This document shows, piece by piece, positions 11,003-21,949 of a DNA stretch of 64,000 nt. Position numbers and translations under genes: made by a program. Each line of letters begins with the position of its first letter. The stretch's first letter is position 1. The stretch lies in the NCBI RefSeq assembly GCF_008831285.2, contig NC_045147.1, positions 19,286,581 through 19,350,580 of the forward strand, in the 5' to 3' direction. The notes under the pieces are model-generated. The model was not told the DNA's origin. It did not search any database and worked only from the letters and a program-made list of their open reading frames with translations. Source of the DNA: Nymphaea colorata. Its lineage: Eukaryota; Streptophyta; Magnoliopsida; Nymphaeales; Nymphaeaceae.

Positions 11003-12012
11003 ATGGTGGGGACCCGATCGACGCACGGCACCACTGGTAAGCTGCTGCCATATCTCACACGACATCGACGGCGACCACAAACTGAAGAGAGTGACATCTC
11101 TACGCCCGGCGACAAAGAAGTGACTGTTGGGTTGGTTGCTGCTCTTCAAACCATGCAATCCACCCTTGAAAACATGGCTTTACGGATGGAACAACTTGAG
11201 CATGTTCAACAACAAATGATCAAAGTACAAAGGGAGGACGTTGATGCAAAGCAAGAAGAGGCGAAGGGACCCGAACAACCTCTCACAAGGGAATGCCCAA
11301 GACCGTTCAAGGTGGAGGCCAAGATTGACATCCCGGTATTTGATGGTTCCATTGATGCTGAGAAGCTGGATTCTTGGTTGGCTAAAATGGAAACTTATTT
11401 TACTCTTTATGAGTATCCAGGTACGAAACGTGTAGCCTTTGCTATATTAAAACTTACCAACCATGCATTGGCATGGTGGAATGGTATACTGGCATCTCGA
11501 GCATCACTTGGGAGGAATTTAAAAGACTCCTGAGGCTGGAGTTCTATCCAATGGGATATTTGCAAGATCATTGGACAAGGTGGTATACGTTGTGGCAGTA
11601 CAACACACAATCGGTGCAAGAATATACAACTGAGTTCCAACGGCTTGCAGTTGCTCTTGGTGTATCGATCAACACTGAGGAAGTTGTACAAAAATTTGTG
11701 GTGGGTCTAAATTATTTGATTCGCCAAGAGTTGCAACTTTTTCGAGTGTTGGATGTCTCAAGCGCCAGTACTACAGCAATGGCTATTGAAGTAAAGAACA
11801 GGGGAAGCAACCACAAAAATTTTGCAAAATTCAAACCGAAGACATCGAAAGATGAAAAAAAACACACTTCGGAGGACTCCAAGTCATATTCTTCCAAGTC
11901 TGATTTCTACTGCAATCATTGCAAAATTTATAGACACATCAAGGAGAAATGCTGGAAGGTGCATCCTGAATTGAGACCCAAGCGGTTCAAAGGTCAAAAT
12001 AAAGGAAAATAA
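11003..12012 (+). pseudogene. Ty3/gypsy gag, frameshifted
   Basis: The frame opens at ATG 11003 (MVGTRSTHGTTGK), runs to a stop at about 11531-11533, and continues in another frame from about 11473 to 12012. The first part has a coiled-coil-like segment, then the retrotransposon capsid region (FDGSIDAEKLDSWLAKME...). The second ends with a CCHC zinc knuckle, CNHCKIYRHIKEKC (C-x2-C-x4-H-x4-C, about 11911-11952), and a basic tail. Gag would form the virus-like particle and bind element RNA. The frameshift near 11500 separates capsid from the nucleic-acid-binding part. Confidence 0.85.
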
Positions 12013-12981
12013 ATTAACAAGGTGGTGGCTAGAGAAAATAAGCCTGAGCGGGTTGGCTCAATCCAGCAACCGGACACGGCCCTATCCTTGATGGCGAGAT
12101 TGGACATTGTTATCTCAACTGCAGAGGAGGAGCATGCTGAGGAACTCTTCACGATCAATATTCAGGTGAAAAATGAGGTTATCGGCGCAATCTTCGTCAC
12201 TGGAATCCAAAAGAATCTAATATCGTCAAGTCTAGTGGAACGACTTGGTTTGGCCACCACACCACATCCTCGCCCATATCCCTTGGGATGGATCATAAAG
12301 GATGTTGGACAACGAGTGGAATGCCAGTGCAAGTTGAAATTTGCCATCACCTCTCGTTTTATTGATGAAGTCATTTGTGATGTTGTTCCACTTGATGTTT
12401 GCCAAGTGGTTCTCGGAAGTCTATATTTGTGGCTTCGTGATGGTTACTACCATCGACGAGCACAAGAATATGAACTCACCAAAGACGGTAAGCAGTTTGT
12501 GATCACTCGGGACAACATCGCCCCACCCACAGACTTGATGACGACCGGACAAGTCAAACAAGTGGTGAATGCATGCCAAAGATTTGTCTTATTACTTGTA
12601 CGTTTAGTGCAGCCGTGTGAAGAGGATGCAACATTCCATCTCATGTACACACGTGAGAAAGAAGAAGGTATGCTCACGAAATTACTCAACTCTTATACTG
12701 ATTTGTTTGAAGATCCATAAGGACTACCACCACGGCGTCCAGTCGAGCATGAAATTTACTTGCAGACTGATGCTCCTCTACCCAACCTTTCCATGTATCT
12801 AAATTCGGTACTTGAGAATGACAAAATTAAAAGACAAGTGGTGGATCTGTTGGAGCGGTGCATGTGCATTGATTATCGAGCACTCAACAAGATCACTGTC
12901 AAGAATCGTTACCCGCTCCCTCGCATCGATGACTTGCTGGACCAACTCAAAAATGCCCGATTCTTCACCAAACTTGATTTA

Positions 12982-13282
12982 ACCATCACCCTTCCGAAGG
13001 AAGGGGTTCTCCCGAAGTTAGTGCTTTCTCCCAATGAAAGAAGGGTTCTCTCCTCAAAGTCGGGGCGACCCCCGATCTTGTCGCGCAGCTTCGCGAAAGG
13101 GTGACTTGCATGTGTTAAGCATATAGCTAGTGTTCGTTTTGAGCCAGGATCAAACTCTTCTTTTGAGGTGGATTGGGCCTGCTACAGGTAGAACCTAGTG
13201 AACCGGGCATTGATACACTTGCCAGCCCATGCAAAACACTGCCGCTTATCAAGAAAGGGCCACAATCCAACTTGGCTATTCT
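12982..13282 (-). other. Insertion carrying a mitochondrial SSU rRNA (rrn18) 5' fragment
   Basis: About 300 bp interrupts the RT domain between '..aacttgattta' and '..aaatcaggatacc', which would otherwise be adjacent codons. On the minus strand, 13160-13103 reads 'agagtttgatcctggctcaa', then '..ctagctatatgcttaacac', then 'atgcaagtc', the universal start of small-subunit rRNA. The 'gctatatgcttaac' form is typical of plant mitochondria, not plastids, whose version reads 'ggcggcatgcttaac'. C-to-T changes such as AACGAACACTAG suggest decay of methylated CpG. The rest (12990-13100, 13165-13280) is unidentified and may be more organelle DNA. The junctions share short 'ttaa' microhomology. It is not a working rRNA. 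Confidence 0.75.
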
Positions 13283-13826
13283 TAAATCAGGATACCATCA
13301 GGTTTGCATCCGAGACGAGGACACATGGAAGACGACATTTAAGACGCGTCAAGGACTTTTTGAGTGGAGGGTGATGTCGTTCGGCCTGTGCAATGCCCCA
13401 GCCACTTTTAATGAACGGCGTCCTATGTCCATTTTTGGATAAATTTGTATTAGTTTATCTCGATGATATTCTAATACACAGTGAATCATGGGAAGATCAC
13501 GAGCAACATATTTGTCGAGTTTTTGAGGTGTTACAACAGCATCAACTGCGGCTTAATGGAAAAAAATGTGAATTTGCCAAAACCTCCCTCATCTATCTTG
13601 GCTTCAGAGTTGGTGGTGGAACCCTCCGCATCGATCCAGATAAAGTTGATGTCATTCGTAAGTGGCCGACGCCACGAAATATCACTGAGGTACGCAGTTT
13701 TGTTGGTGCTTGTCAATATGTGCGAAAATTTATTAAACATTTTTAGTATTGGTCGCACCTCTTCATGCCTTGACTAAGGCAAATAGCAAGTTTGAATGGA
13801 CAAAAAAATGTGAAGGCGCTTTCAAT

Positions 13827-14383
13827 CACAGTCACCCAGGTGCGTTTCAGGTGAGCTCGCACCCGCACGCACCCGCACGGGTGCGTTGCGGGTGGAGCTC
13901 GCACCCAAATCGCACCCGGGGGTTGGATCTAGTTTCGAAACCAAATCTAAACCAAGTGTATGGTTTGGATCTAAATCTGATTTCGAAAAAAAACCAGATC
14001 CAAAATCCATAAAATCAAATCCACCATTCTCACCCGCCAGCCATTACATCTAACTTAAATACAACTATAGATATATTATATGTTCCATTTTCTCTTAAAA
14101 AAAAAACGATACAGGACTAAAGAATGGTGGCTTTCATAAAACAATCTGTTTGTCTTTTTTTCAAACATTTCTTTTTTGATTTTTTTCCACTACCATAAAA
14201 TGTATAATTTTAATTGTGTTATTTAATTTCTACAAAAAATTAATAATAATAATATTATTATTATTATTAATATTAATAAAATATCTTCACCGCACCGCCG
14301 CACCTAATTTTTTTGAGATGTGCCGCATCGGCACCCGCACCCGCACCGGCACCGGCACCCGCACCCCGCACACAGGTGACATA
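13827..14383 (+). mobile_element. Non-autonomous Mutator-like element in the retrotransposon
   Basis: A 557-bp insertion lies between perfect 9-bp direct repeats gctttcaat (13818-13826 and 14384-14392). Without it the RNase H codons run in frame. The ends are inverted repeats: 'gtcacccaggtgcg' on the left and 'gtcacctgtgtgcg' as the complement of the right. Subterminal parts are rich in 'cacccgcac' arrays on both sides, while the centre is AT-rich. A 9-bp TSD fits Mutator-like elements. It encodes no transposase. Confidence 0.8.
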
Positions 14384-16297
14384 GCTTTCAATCTTATGAA
14401 ATGGAAAATAAGTGAAGCTCCAGTCCTTGTGTTGCCAAATTTGCATAAGTCATTCGAATTAGAAACCGATGCTTCAGGTTATAATATGGGAGCAGTCCTC
14501 ATGCAAGAACAACGACCGGTGGCCTACTATTCCGAGCTATTCCAAGGAGCACAACTCAATTATTCAGCATACGATAAAGAGCTTATTGCATTACATCAGG
14601 CCATTAAACATTGGCGGTGCTATTTGCTAGGGAAAGAAACCGTTGTGCACACCGACCACCGTCCCTTGCAGTATCTCCAATCACAATCAAAACTGCAGCA
14701 AGCGCGCCATATGAAATGGATGTATTACCTCCAACAATTCAATATTGTCATCAAGTACAAGCAGGGGAGTCAAAACAAATTGGCAGATATGCTCTCTCGG
14801 CCACCACAGGCATCTGTTTGCTTGACTGGCTTCATGCAAATCCAACCTAGCATGCATGATGATTACGTCCATCTATATATGCATGATCCAGATTTTTGTG
14901 AACATTACAAAGCTGCACAAACAGGTGTCAAGTCTGAATATACCATCAATCACCACTTGGTGGAAAAGGACGGAAGGCTATGCATCCCACAAGGAGCATA
15001 TCGTACCATGTGGTTGAGAGAAGCTCATACTTCCAAGGTGGCTGGACATTTTGGAATCAACAAAATAATCTAAAACTTACAAAGGTACATCTACGGGCCC
15101 AATTTAGACCAAGACGTTAGTCGGTTCGTGCGAGGGTGCACACTATGTAGTATTTCAAAACCTAGCAACCATAAGATAGGCTTGTACCAACCTCTGCCGG
15201 TACCAACATGTCTGTGGGAAAGTGTATCCATGGATTTTGTGGGTGGTCTACCAACGACTAGGCGAGGACATGATTATCTCTATGTGGTCGTGGATCGCTT
15301 TTCCAAAATGATTATTCTTGTTCCATGCAAGAAGACTATAACTGGAGTTCAGACGGCTCGCTTATATTTTCATCATGTCTGGGTTCACTTTGGGTTGCCT
15401 AGCTCTATTATCTCAGATCGTGATAGTCGATTTTTAAGTGCTTTTTGAAAAACGTTGTGGGAATTGATGGATACCAAGCTTCAAATGAGTACTACTTACC
15501 ATCCACAAACGGAGAAGTAGTGAACCACACCATGGTGCACTTGCTACGGGGATATAATTCTCAACATCCAAAAATGTGGGATGATAGCTTGCCGTATCTA
15601 CAGTTTGTCTTCAATAGATCAATGCATGAGTCAACACCAAAATCACCTTTTGAAGCCTGTCTTGATTTCCTCCCATCTAGTCCATTTGACTGGGTCTTCA
15701 CGGCCACCACAAATGAAGCAGTTCACGATGCCGCAACAACATCAGCCAAGGCTCGCCACTTCCTTGAGCATATCAGAAAAAGTCATCAAGAGATGGAGCA
15801 CAATCTGCAGCGGGCTCAACAAAGATATAAGGCACGCCATGATTGACATCGAGTTCATGGCAAATTTCAAGTGAACGATCTTGTGACAGGCTCAAGGGAA
15901 AAGCACAAAAATTAAAGCCCCTTCCTTATGGTCCATTTTTCATAGTTCTAATGGTGGAAGAAAATGCATTCCAACTTGAACTACCTGATTACATGTCGAT
16001 TTATTCAGTGGTGAACGTCAACAACCTCAGACTTTTTGAACCATCTATGTCGGATGATGAACAACAAGAGGTCCTACCGTCAGTTGATGATGTTCTGATC
16101 ACAAAAGCTACTGTACTCTCATCTTACACTATTTTGGAAGTCAAAACAACAGATACGCACAGAGGACAACGTATTTTATATTGTATCGGACGAAAGGGTG
16201 AATGCCCACAGGCTGCAAAATGGTACAATCGGGAAGTCGGCCAGACCTTGTTCCCTCACCTTGAATTTTGACTTCGCTGGAGCTTCGTCCTCTCTAT

Positions 16298-16311
16298 GGG
16301 AGGGGGACGAA
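16298..16311 (+). other. Polypurine tract of the Ty3/gypsy element
   Basis: The run 'gggagggggacgaa' directly precedes the 3' LTR and fits the plus-strand primer of reverse transcription. Confidence 0.8.
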
Positions 16312-16696
16312 TGATCCGGGAACAAGACCTGGAGCTGACAACCATTTGACGCCTATCAACCCATATGCACATGACCTGCCCAACAAGTAGGAACCGTTGG
16401 AGAACATGGCAGTTGTGGGGAAAGCAAGTGGTTAGAGAAAATGTAGCCCATGAGACCCCGATTTTGTGGGAGTCCTTGGAGACGTGAGTGATGGGTGGTT
16501 ATACACCCAGCTATAAGCCTCGCAGGACAGGGGCACCTGTAAAGCAGAGGATAGAAAAGAAAAAAAAAAAGTGGCCTCTCCATTTTCGGAGGAAAGAGAA
16601 AATTCTGTGCCTTGCATTCTGTTTTTCCTTGTAATTTGGCGTCTCGAGTTTTCTTACGGTTTGGGGTGAGAGACTGATTCAAACTCATACGGATCA
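16312..16696 (+). repeat. 3' LTR of the Ty3/gypsy element
   Basis: This 385-bp LTR begins TGATCCGGGAAC and ends CATACGGATCA. It is collinear with the 5' LTR apart from the 5' LTR tandem duplications and an extra 'ggagctgacaaccatttgac' region here. The partial divergence says the insertion is not recent. Confidence 0.9.
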
Positions 16697-17535
16697 TCCT
16701 CGGATGGCGAAAAGCAAAATTTGGCCTTCCATGAAAATGAAGGCCTTTGTCAAACACTTGATGAAAGTGAATGTTACTTATATGATTTAAAAATTAGAGA
16801 TGCATAACTACGACCGTTTATTTTTCTCTTGTAGATGACATTCAGGGTGACGCCTTGTCACCCTGTTTCGTTTCTAATCGAAATCCCACAAAGCAGAATG
16901 AAGGAGCTCGTGAATTGGTTTTAGAAATTGGGTTTGGATCAAGTAAATAGCGTGTGTTACTACTATACAGAATCGCTAAAAGTGAAAAAGGAAACGGAAA
17001 AAAGGAACAACATTTTTTCACTTTTCAAAAGGGAAATGGAATTGCTTGTTCCATATGATCTCCACTAACAAGGGCACCATTAATTGTTTTACTTTTTATC
17101 ATCATTCCTAATTGCCTCTTTACTTGGATTAATGGTCGGATTCACATATATTGAGTTGTCTTAAAATGACATCCAAGTCTGAAAACGGACAGAGATCAAA
17201 AGAAGATCCCATTAGGCTACATAGAGAAATAACTGACGGAAAGCCGATAAGGATCTGCCTAGATTTATATACGAAATGTTGGATCCTACGCGACTCATAT
17301 CCAAATGTGAACTTTAAAAGTAGAGTCTCAACCCCTAATCCGAATCAGTTCGCGCATAAGTTTTGATATCTAACGTGACTTTTTACTCCAATCTGATAAA
17401 GCAGCAGTTTGAGCTGAGAAAAACAACAGCTGAAATTATCCAGATATTCCGAAACATCTAATCCCAACTCCAACTCAAGTCCACGCACTCCCTCCAGTTT
17501 TTTTTTTAACTCGGGAAAGTCAAATTGGCCTCATT
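16697..17535 (+). repeat. Conserved downstream spacer of RLP unit 1
   Basis: Resumes the array sequence after the retrotransposon and matches 26950-27600 and 36045-36990, with shared strings such as 'gacattcagggtga', 'gccttgtcaccct' and 'gaatgaaggagctcgtgaa'. The block 'cagggtgacgccttgtcaccctg' contains a small inverted repeat, ggtgac/gtcacc. No coding region is evident. Confidence 0.6.
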
Positions 17536-19076
17536 TTGCCGACAAGTGATGAAGTTAAAAGGAAAAAAAAAAGCTTGCCTCATCGTCTTCTTCTTCTGCC
17601 TAAATTGGAGACCCTCAAAATCTCAAACAACAAGGAGTTGGTGGCGTCTTTGCCGCCACGAAACCTTACAGAGAGTGTCAATATTCGCGAGCTAAACATA
17701 TTAGTTTTAAGGTCCAACAATCTCTACGGACCCATTTCCGCCTTTTCTTTTATGCAAGCATTCTTAGCTACGATCTAGCCAGTGGGGCAGCCACAGATCT
17801 AAAATTTTCTTATTTCTTTATTTTGAAAATAATGTCTTCATTTATTTGCTCATTTTACATATACGGGTGCCCTTAAAGATTTATTGTTTTGAAATATTTG
17901 ATACCCCGTCATAAACACTGGCTTAGAATTCCCAAAAGAAAACAGTAAGTCCTCAACATTCTCACTTTCACAAAAGGACGGACAATTAATTACACTTTAA
18001 TCATTCTCCATTAACTAATCCACCAGAAAAAAGAATTATTAGTTTACTTTCCTAATCATGATTTTAAGTCATATATTATGCTTTGTGAATTGCAAGTGCG
18101 TTTACCCACTTTTTTCTAGAAAAAAACAAGTATTATAGGAGAATGCAGGAACCGTGGACTAATTGATGCACCAATCTTGTAATTCTGGAAAAAAAATGGA
18201 ACGCTAAAATAATAATTGGCCTCATAGATGGCTTACTTTTTAAAATTGCTGGAGTTGCATGATCTACAGGGGCGGTGTCACAAAAAACTACATGTAATTT
18301 TTTTAAAGTTTTCACTTAGCCTTCGTACAAATTTCAAAAAATTTAATTCTTTTTCCATTAAAATTTTGAGACTATAGTTGGGCTCTCTAATGAAAAAAAT
18401 TCTTGCTTCTAAAAATTTAATTCGTCGAACTCACCCATTTCGACCTGCCCTTTGGCCAGTTCTATGGTCAGATCCCAGTAGAGCACAGCTGTCTCAAATG
18501 GCACACTTGGTAACTACTTCACTGGAAGCATCCCGTCATCACCTTTTGCACTTTCTTTCCTTCATTGAATTTACTTGATCTTGGGGTATAATAGGATCAA
18601 TGGTTCACTCCCTGAATTCTACAGCCCAAGTTCAACTTTGGAACAACTTTCAGTCCAGGCCGTTTGGACATGTCAAACAATGCTCTCACAGGTATTGTTT
18701 TTACAACATTGGTAAGACTAGAGCAGAGAAAGAACCAACTACGGAGACAAATTCCAAGTGGATTCATGCAGATTGAACTCCTCAACTTGAACGGCAACTT
18801 TCTTACTTCTCCAATTGCACAAGTTTGAGAGCTCTGAATCTGGGTAACAATGAGCTAAGTGATACATTTCCTGCGTGGTTGGATAAACTGAACAGTTTAA
18901 TAAGTGCTTGTTTTAAGCTCCAACTATCTCTATGGACGATGATGAGTATGTACTGGAAGATCTTGCTTTTGGTCTCGTGACTGAGGTTTGCACTTCTTAT
19001 TCCTATGGACACGGTGAAATGGAGGAAACAATTAGAGAAGCGCGTTAGTAAAACGCATCAAATGGGGCTTGCATGA
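17536..19076 (+). pseudogene. Clade B RLP relic, unit 1
   Basis: Disconnected LRR pieces survive: 'LPKLETLKISNNKELVASLP' near 17600, 'LVLRSNNLYGPISAF' near 17700-17745, 'QFYGQIPVE' near 18455, a 'LRALNLGNNELSDTFPAWL' piece near 18830-18890, and the acidic 'DDEYVLEDLAFGLVT' piece near 18940-18980. The order is scrambled relative to the best preserved clade B copy (44390-45890), so internal deletions have occurred. Frameshifts and stops are many. It was a membrane RLP of the same broad family as clade A. Confidence 0.7.
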
Positions 19077-20410
19077 TTAACGACTCATCGACATTCCGAC
19101 AGACGAGCGAGCACGGTCCGGGTTAAGCGCTGTGGTTCCTTCTTCTCCATTCGAGATGGAGCGTGGGAATCAGATTAGCCCCTGTCCCCATTGCTGTCGC
19201 TGGACAACTTTCCCCAATTCACTTCGGACCTTTCAGCAAGTAGGCTGTAGGGCTTCTATTTTTGTGCTCCAAATGGCTCCCATCTCTTAGCCCAATTCCT
19301 CTAGCTCCATTACTGTTTCTTTTTCGAGAAATCATGGCCAGAACTTGGTTGATCTGCCAACCATCGACGTTTATGCTCTTTTTCCGATTCCATAAGACAC
19401 AAGAATCGGAATCGAGGTAACGCGTCATTGCCATTTTCCTTTTTGTTTTTCTTTAGTTTATAGATATGATGAATCCGATTCCAGATCAGTTACTAAAATA
19501 TTTAGCTGCCGTGCATCTGATCCGATTCCGGTGCTGTCAAACTTGGTGCATATCGATCGGCCACCAAGTATTTGAGCGTATACGCCTGCATATAATGCCC
19601 AACCCCAAAATGTAGAGGTACCGTTCTTCTTTTTCGTTTCTTTCCCTGTTTAGGTTTTCGAAATATGCATATCTTCATTTTCTTGAACAGAGAAATTTAA
19701 CTTAGAACAAAGCCTTTTCAGGACGAACCGGAACTATTATCGACCTTTCTCTCTCCTATTCATGGAACTATTATCGACCTCTCTCTCTCTCCCATTAAGT
19801 AGTAATGAGAAGGCGCCATAATCGTCTGGCTTAAGAATTTGTTAATTTTCAATGTAGCGGATACAAATTAAATATGAGCTTTAATGGGTTTTACTGGCTC
19901 ATCGATCGGTTTGCAACCCTGCTGTAAAGTGGTAAATCTGAGGCTTGATTCACCCCTTTGAACAGCCTTTGCTAACCTCATTTACCACTTCATGTGGACC
20001 TTATTCCCACGGCTGTTGTTAGTGGAAGCAATGAATATTGTCAAGTAAGCCGTAATAAATGAGTTTGGAGAAGTACATGAAAGACTTTCTGTGTAGAGTT
20101 TGGAGGAGTAATTTAATGGTTTTCATGAAAAAGGAACCACCCAATTGATCAGCTTTGACTTGGGAGGCGGTCCGTCCGCTGCAGCAGAATTAATGGCAGT
20201 TGCTTCACAGCAGGAAGAAACGTTTCCATCGCAGCTGCTGAAGAACATTTAACGCTTTCGGAGTAGAAAGGAGATGGCGGGCGACTTTGAAGGAGAGCCA
20301 GGAAGTGGAGGCCTAGGTTTTCTTTCCAGAATAGCTTCAAGCTGAGAAGAAGGCAGGCTCCTAAAAATGGTTGGACAGTCTCCATCATCTTTTCAATCCT
20401 ATGCTCCTAT
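19077..20410 (+). repeat. Unit tail, duplicated at 46060-47400
   Basis: Starts 'cgactcatcgacattccga' and runs nearly collinearly with 46056-47400, including 'cgagcgagcac', 'gctgtcgctggacaacttt' and 'gaggcctaggttttctttcc'. The 46-47 kb copy has an extra stretch near 47140-47200. No coding function is recognised. Unit 2 lacks this tail at the matching place, so it was lost there or never included. Confidence 0.75.
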
Positions 20411-20589
20411 TCTTCAATAATTCTACAATGACAACTGAATCCGAACTACATTACGATATGTTAACAACCAACTTTTAAATTATATCAATATTGAATGTAC
20501 GATATTTATTTGAAACTGAATTCAATTCTGATGAAATATTTATTTAAAACTGAATTTGAGTTCAAATATGATACAGAATTCTGATGAAA

Positions 20590-21800
20590 CTCATATGTCA
20601 TTTTCATTATCTCATATTCTTGTCGTTATCTTATACTTGTTATCCTATACTCATTTCGTTACTCCATACCAATTGTTATGGCATACCCATAATGTCTAAG
20701 ATCGGGAGCAGAGGGAGGGGTGGGCCTCCTTGGGCTATAGCTCGGGTGAGCGCAGAAAAAAAATATTTTTTTATATTAAAAAATCAATTTTTTTTAGTTT
20801 GGTCCGACCTGTCACTCTTCTTGGCCCTACCCGTCACTCCTCTTGACCCGACCCATGGATCATTTGGCCCGTCCTTAAAAAAAAATCCTGGTTTTGCCTC
20901 TGCGTAAGATAAGGAAGTTATATGAAACAATAATAAGGATAAGGGACAATAACATACCAAGAAATAGTGATATGATGGGTATAAAATGACCATATGTGTG
21001 GGACAAAAAAAAAAAGAAGCGTGTATTGGTTATAGCTATTTGCATATCATTCTGAACTTTATCAAACTAAACCCCCAACACCTTACCTTTTTTTTTTTGG
21101 CTTTTAAAAGTTCTCTTTTTCTATTAAGCAAGAATATTTCTGTTGTGATTATATTGACTCAAGAAAATTTTGTGCACGTCATGACGTCAAAGCCATATAT
21201 AACTTTCTTCAGAGAAAGAGTCTCCGCTTTGTTGATAATTTTAATATTTTGAAATCATAACGTGATTTTAACTCCACCCACGCCTTGACTCAATCTAGGA
21301 GTAACGTGACAGAGAGACCGATGAGATAGGTGGTCTTGGAAATATTAAAAACGACATTATGGAACATGACCAAAGATAATTATCCAAGTCCAAGTCAAGT
21401 CCACACCCCCAAACGGTTTCACATGGAAATTAAGTGCCAAATATTTAGTCGCGATGATATGTGACAAAAGGATGCTGAACAAGTCTTCTTTGTAACGAAA
21501 AAAGTTGGGGAAATTTCGGTGATGTTGATGGCATATGTGGGTTGGAAGGGGCTTTTTCCCTGCTTAAATTCATTATCGAAAACCTGTTTCTTTTTACTTC
21601 GTCCGCAATATTATGAAACAGTTCAAGTAAAATATATAAGTGGAGAATGATTGGGTTGAAACTTCATCTTTAGACTTCAAACTACCATCTATAACTTTTT
21701 AACCAAAAGGATGTAAAATTAAATTCAATTCTATGGTAACTTTCTTTTGGGGGTATACGGAGTGTAATTTTTTAAAGAATTAATTAGACTCTTTAGTGGA
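20590..21800 (+). repeat. Distal upstream region of RLP unit 2, shared with unit 1
   Basis: Second copy of 4560-5560, interrupted by the small insertion at 20703-20904. It precedes the proximal upstream block of the unit 2 RLP. Confidence 0.7.
20703..20904. mobile_element. Small hAT-like or unclassified MITE, 202 bp
   Basis: Comparison with the homologous stretch near 4585 shows a clean insertion flanked by taagat (20697-20702 and 20905-20910). The ends loosely match as inverted repeats ('gcagagggagggg' against 'gcagaggcaaaacc' in complement). This recalls the 'cagnggcggagcca' ends of hAT-type MITEs, but the match is weak and the TSD is 6 bp, so the superfamily is open. Confidence 0.6.
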
Positions 21801-21949
21801 TTAGTTGTTGGATAGAGATAAAGAAGATCACAGACACACAGAAATATATATGTTAGAACTTTGTGGCTATGTTAATTAGTTCGCGCAAATGAAATATGGG
21901 CGAGACAACGGAATCAAGTTCCAAAATGATAGAGATTATAGAGCAAGCA

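Larger units (their letters stand above)
12022..16271 (+). pseudogene. Ty3/gypsy pol, broken by stops and insertions
   Basis: Parts in order: protease-like domain (about 12100-12480), in which the catalytic Asp-Ser/Thr-Gly reads VTG, so the aspartate is lost; RT (about 12860-13740), with [20 protein letters not shown] and the active-site YLDDIL, cut by an inserted fragment; RNase H (about 13760-14800) with TDAS and HTDHRPLQYL, cut by a Mutator-like insertion; integrase (about 14990-15850) with a zinc-finger remnant, core residues in MDFVGGLP and SDRDSRF, and the EVVNHT region; then a tail to 16271 with a trace of a chromodomain (W and FPH). Stops occur at about 15071, 15446 and 15844. The protein would have reverse transcribed and integrated the element; this copy cannot. 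Confidence 0.85.
10532..16696 (+). mobile_element. Ty3/gypsy LTR retrotransposon, degenerate, with nested insertions
   Basis: The element has TG...CA ends and a 5-bp target duplication tcctc (10527-10531 and 16697-16701). Units 2 and 3 show the empty site ('actgaatcctcagatgg', 'actgaatccttggatgg'). Order: 5' LTR, tRNA-iMet-type primer site (10978-10989), gag, protease, RT, RNase H, integrase, a chromodomain-like tail, polypurine tract (about 16298-16311), 3' LTR. This order marks Ty3/gypsy, and the tail suggests a chromovirus. Frameshifts, stops and two large insertions make it non-autonomous. It lies immediately downstream of RLP gene 1 in the same orientation. Confidence 0.92.

Noticed and set aside
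13103..13160. A functional rRNA gene
   Set aside because: Only about 60 bp of the rRNA start is recognisable, inside a dead retrotransposon, with base changes; it is a fragment.
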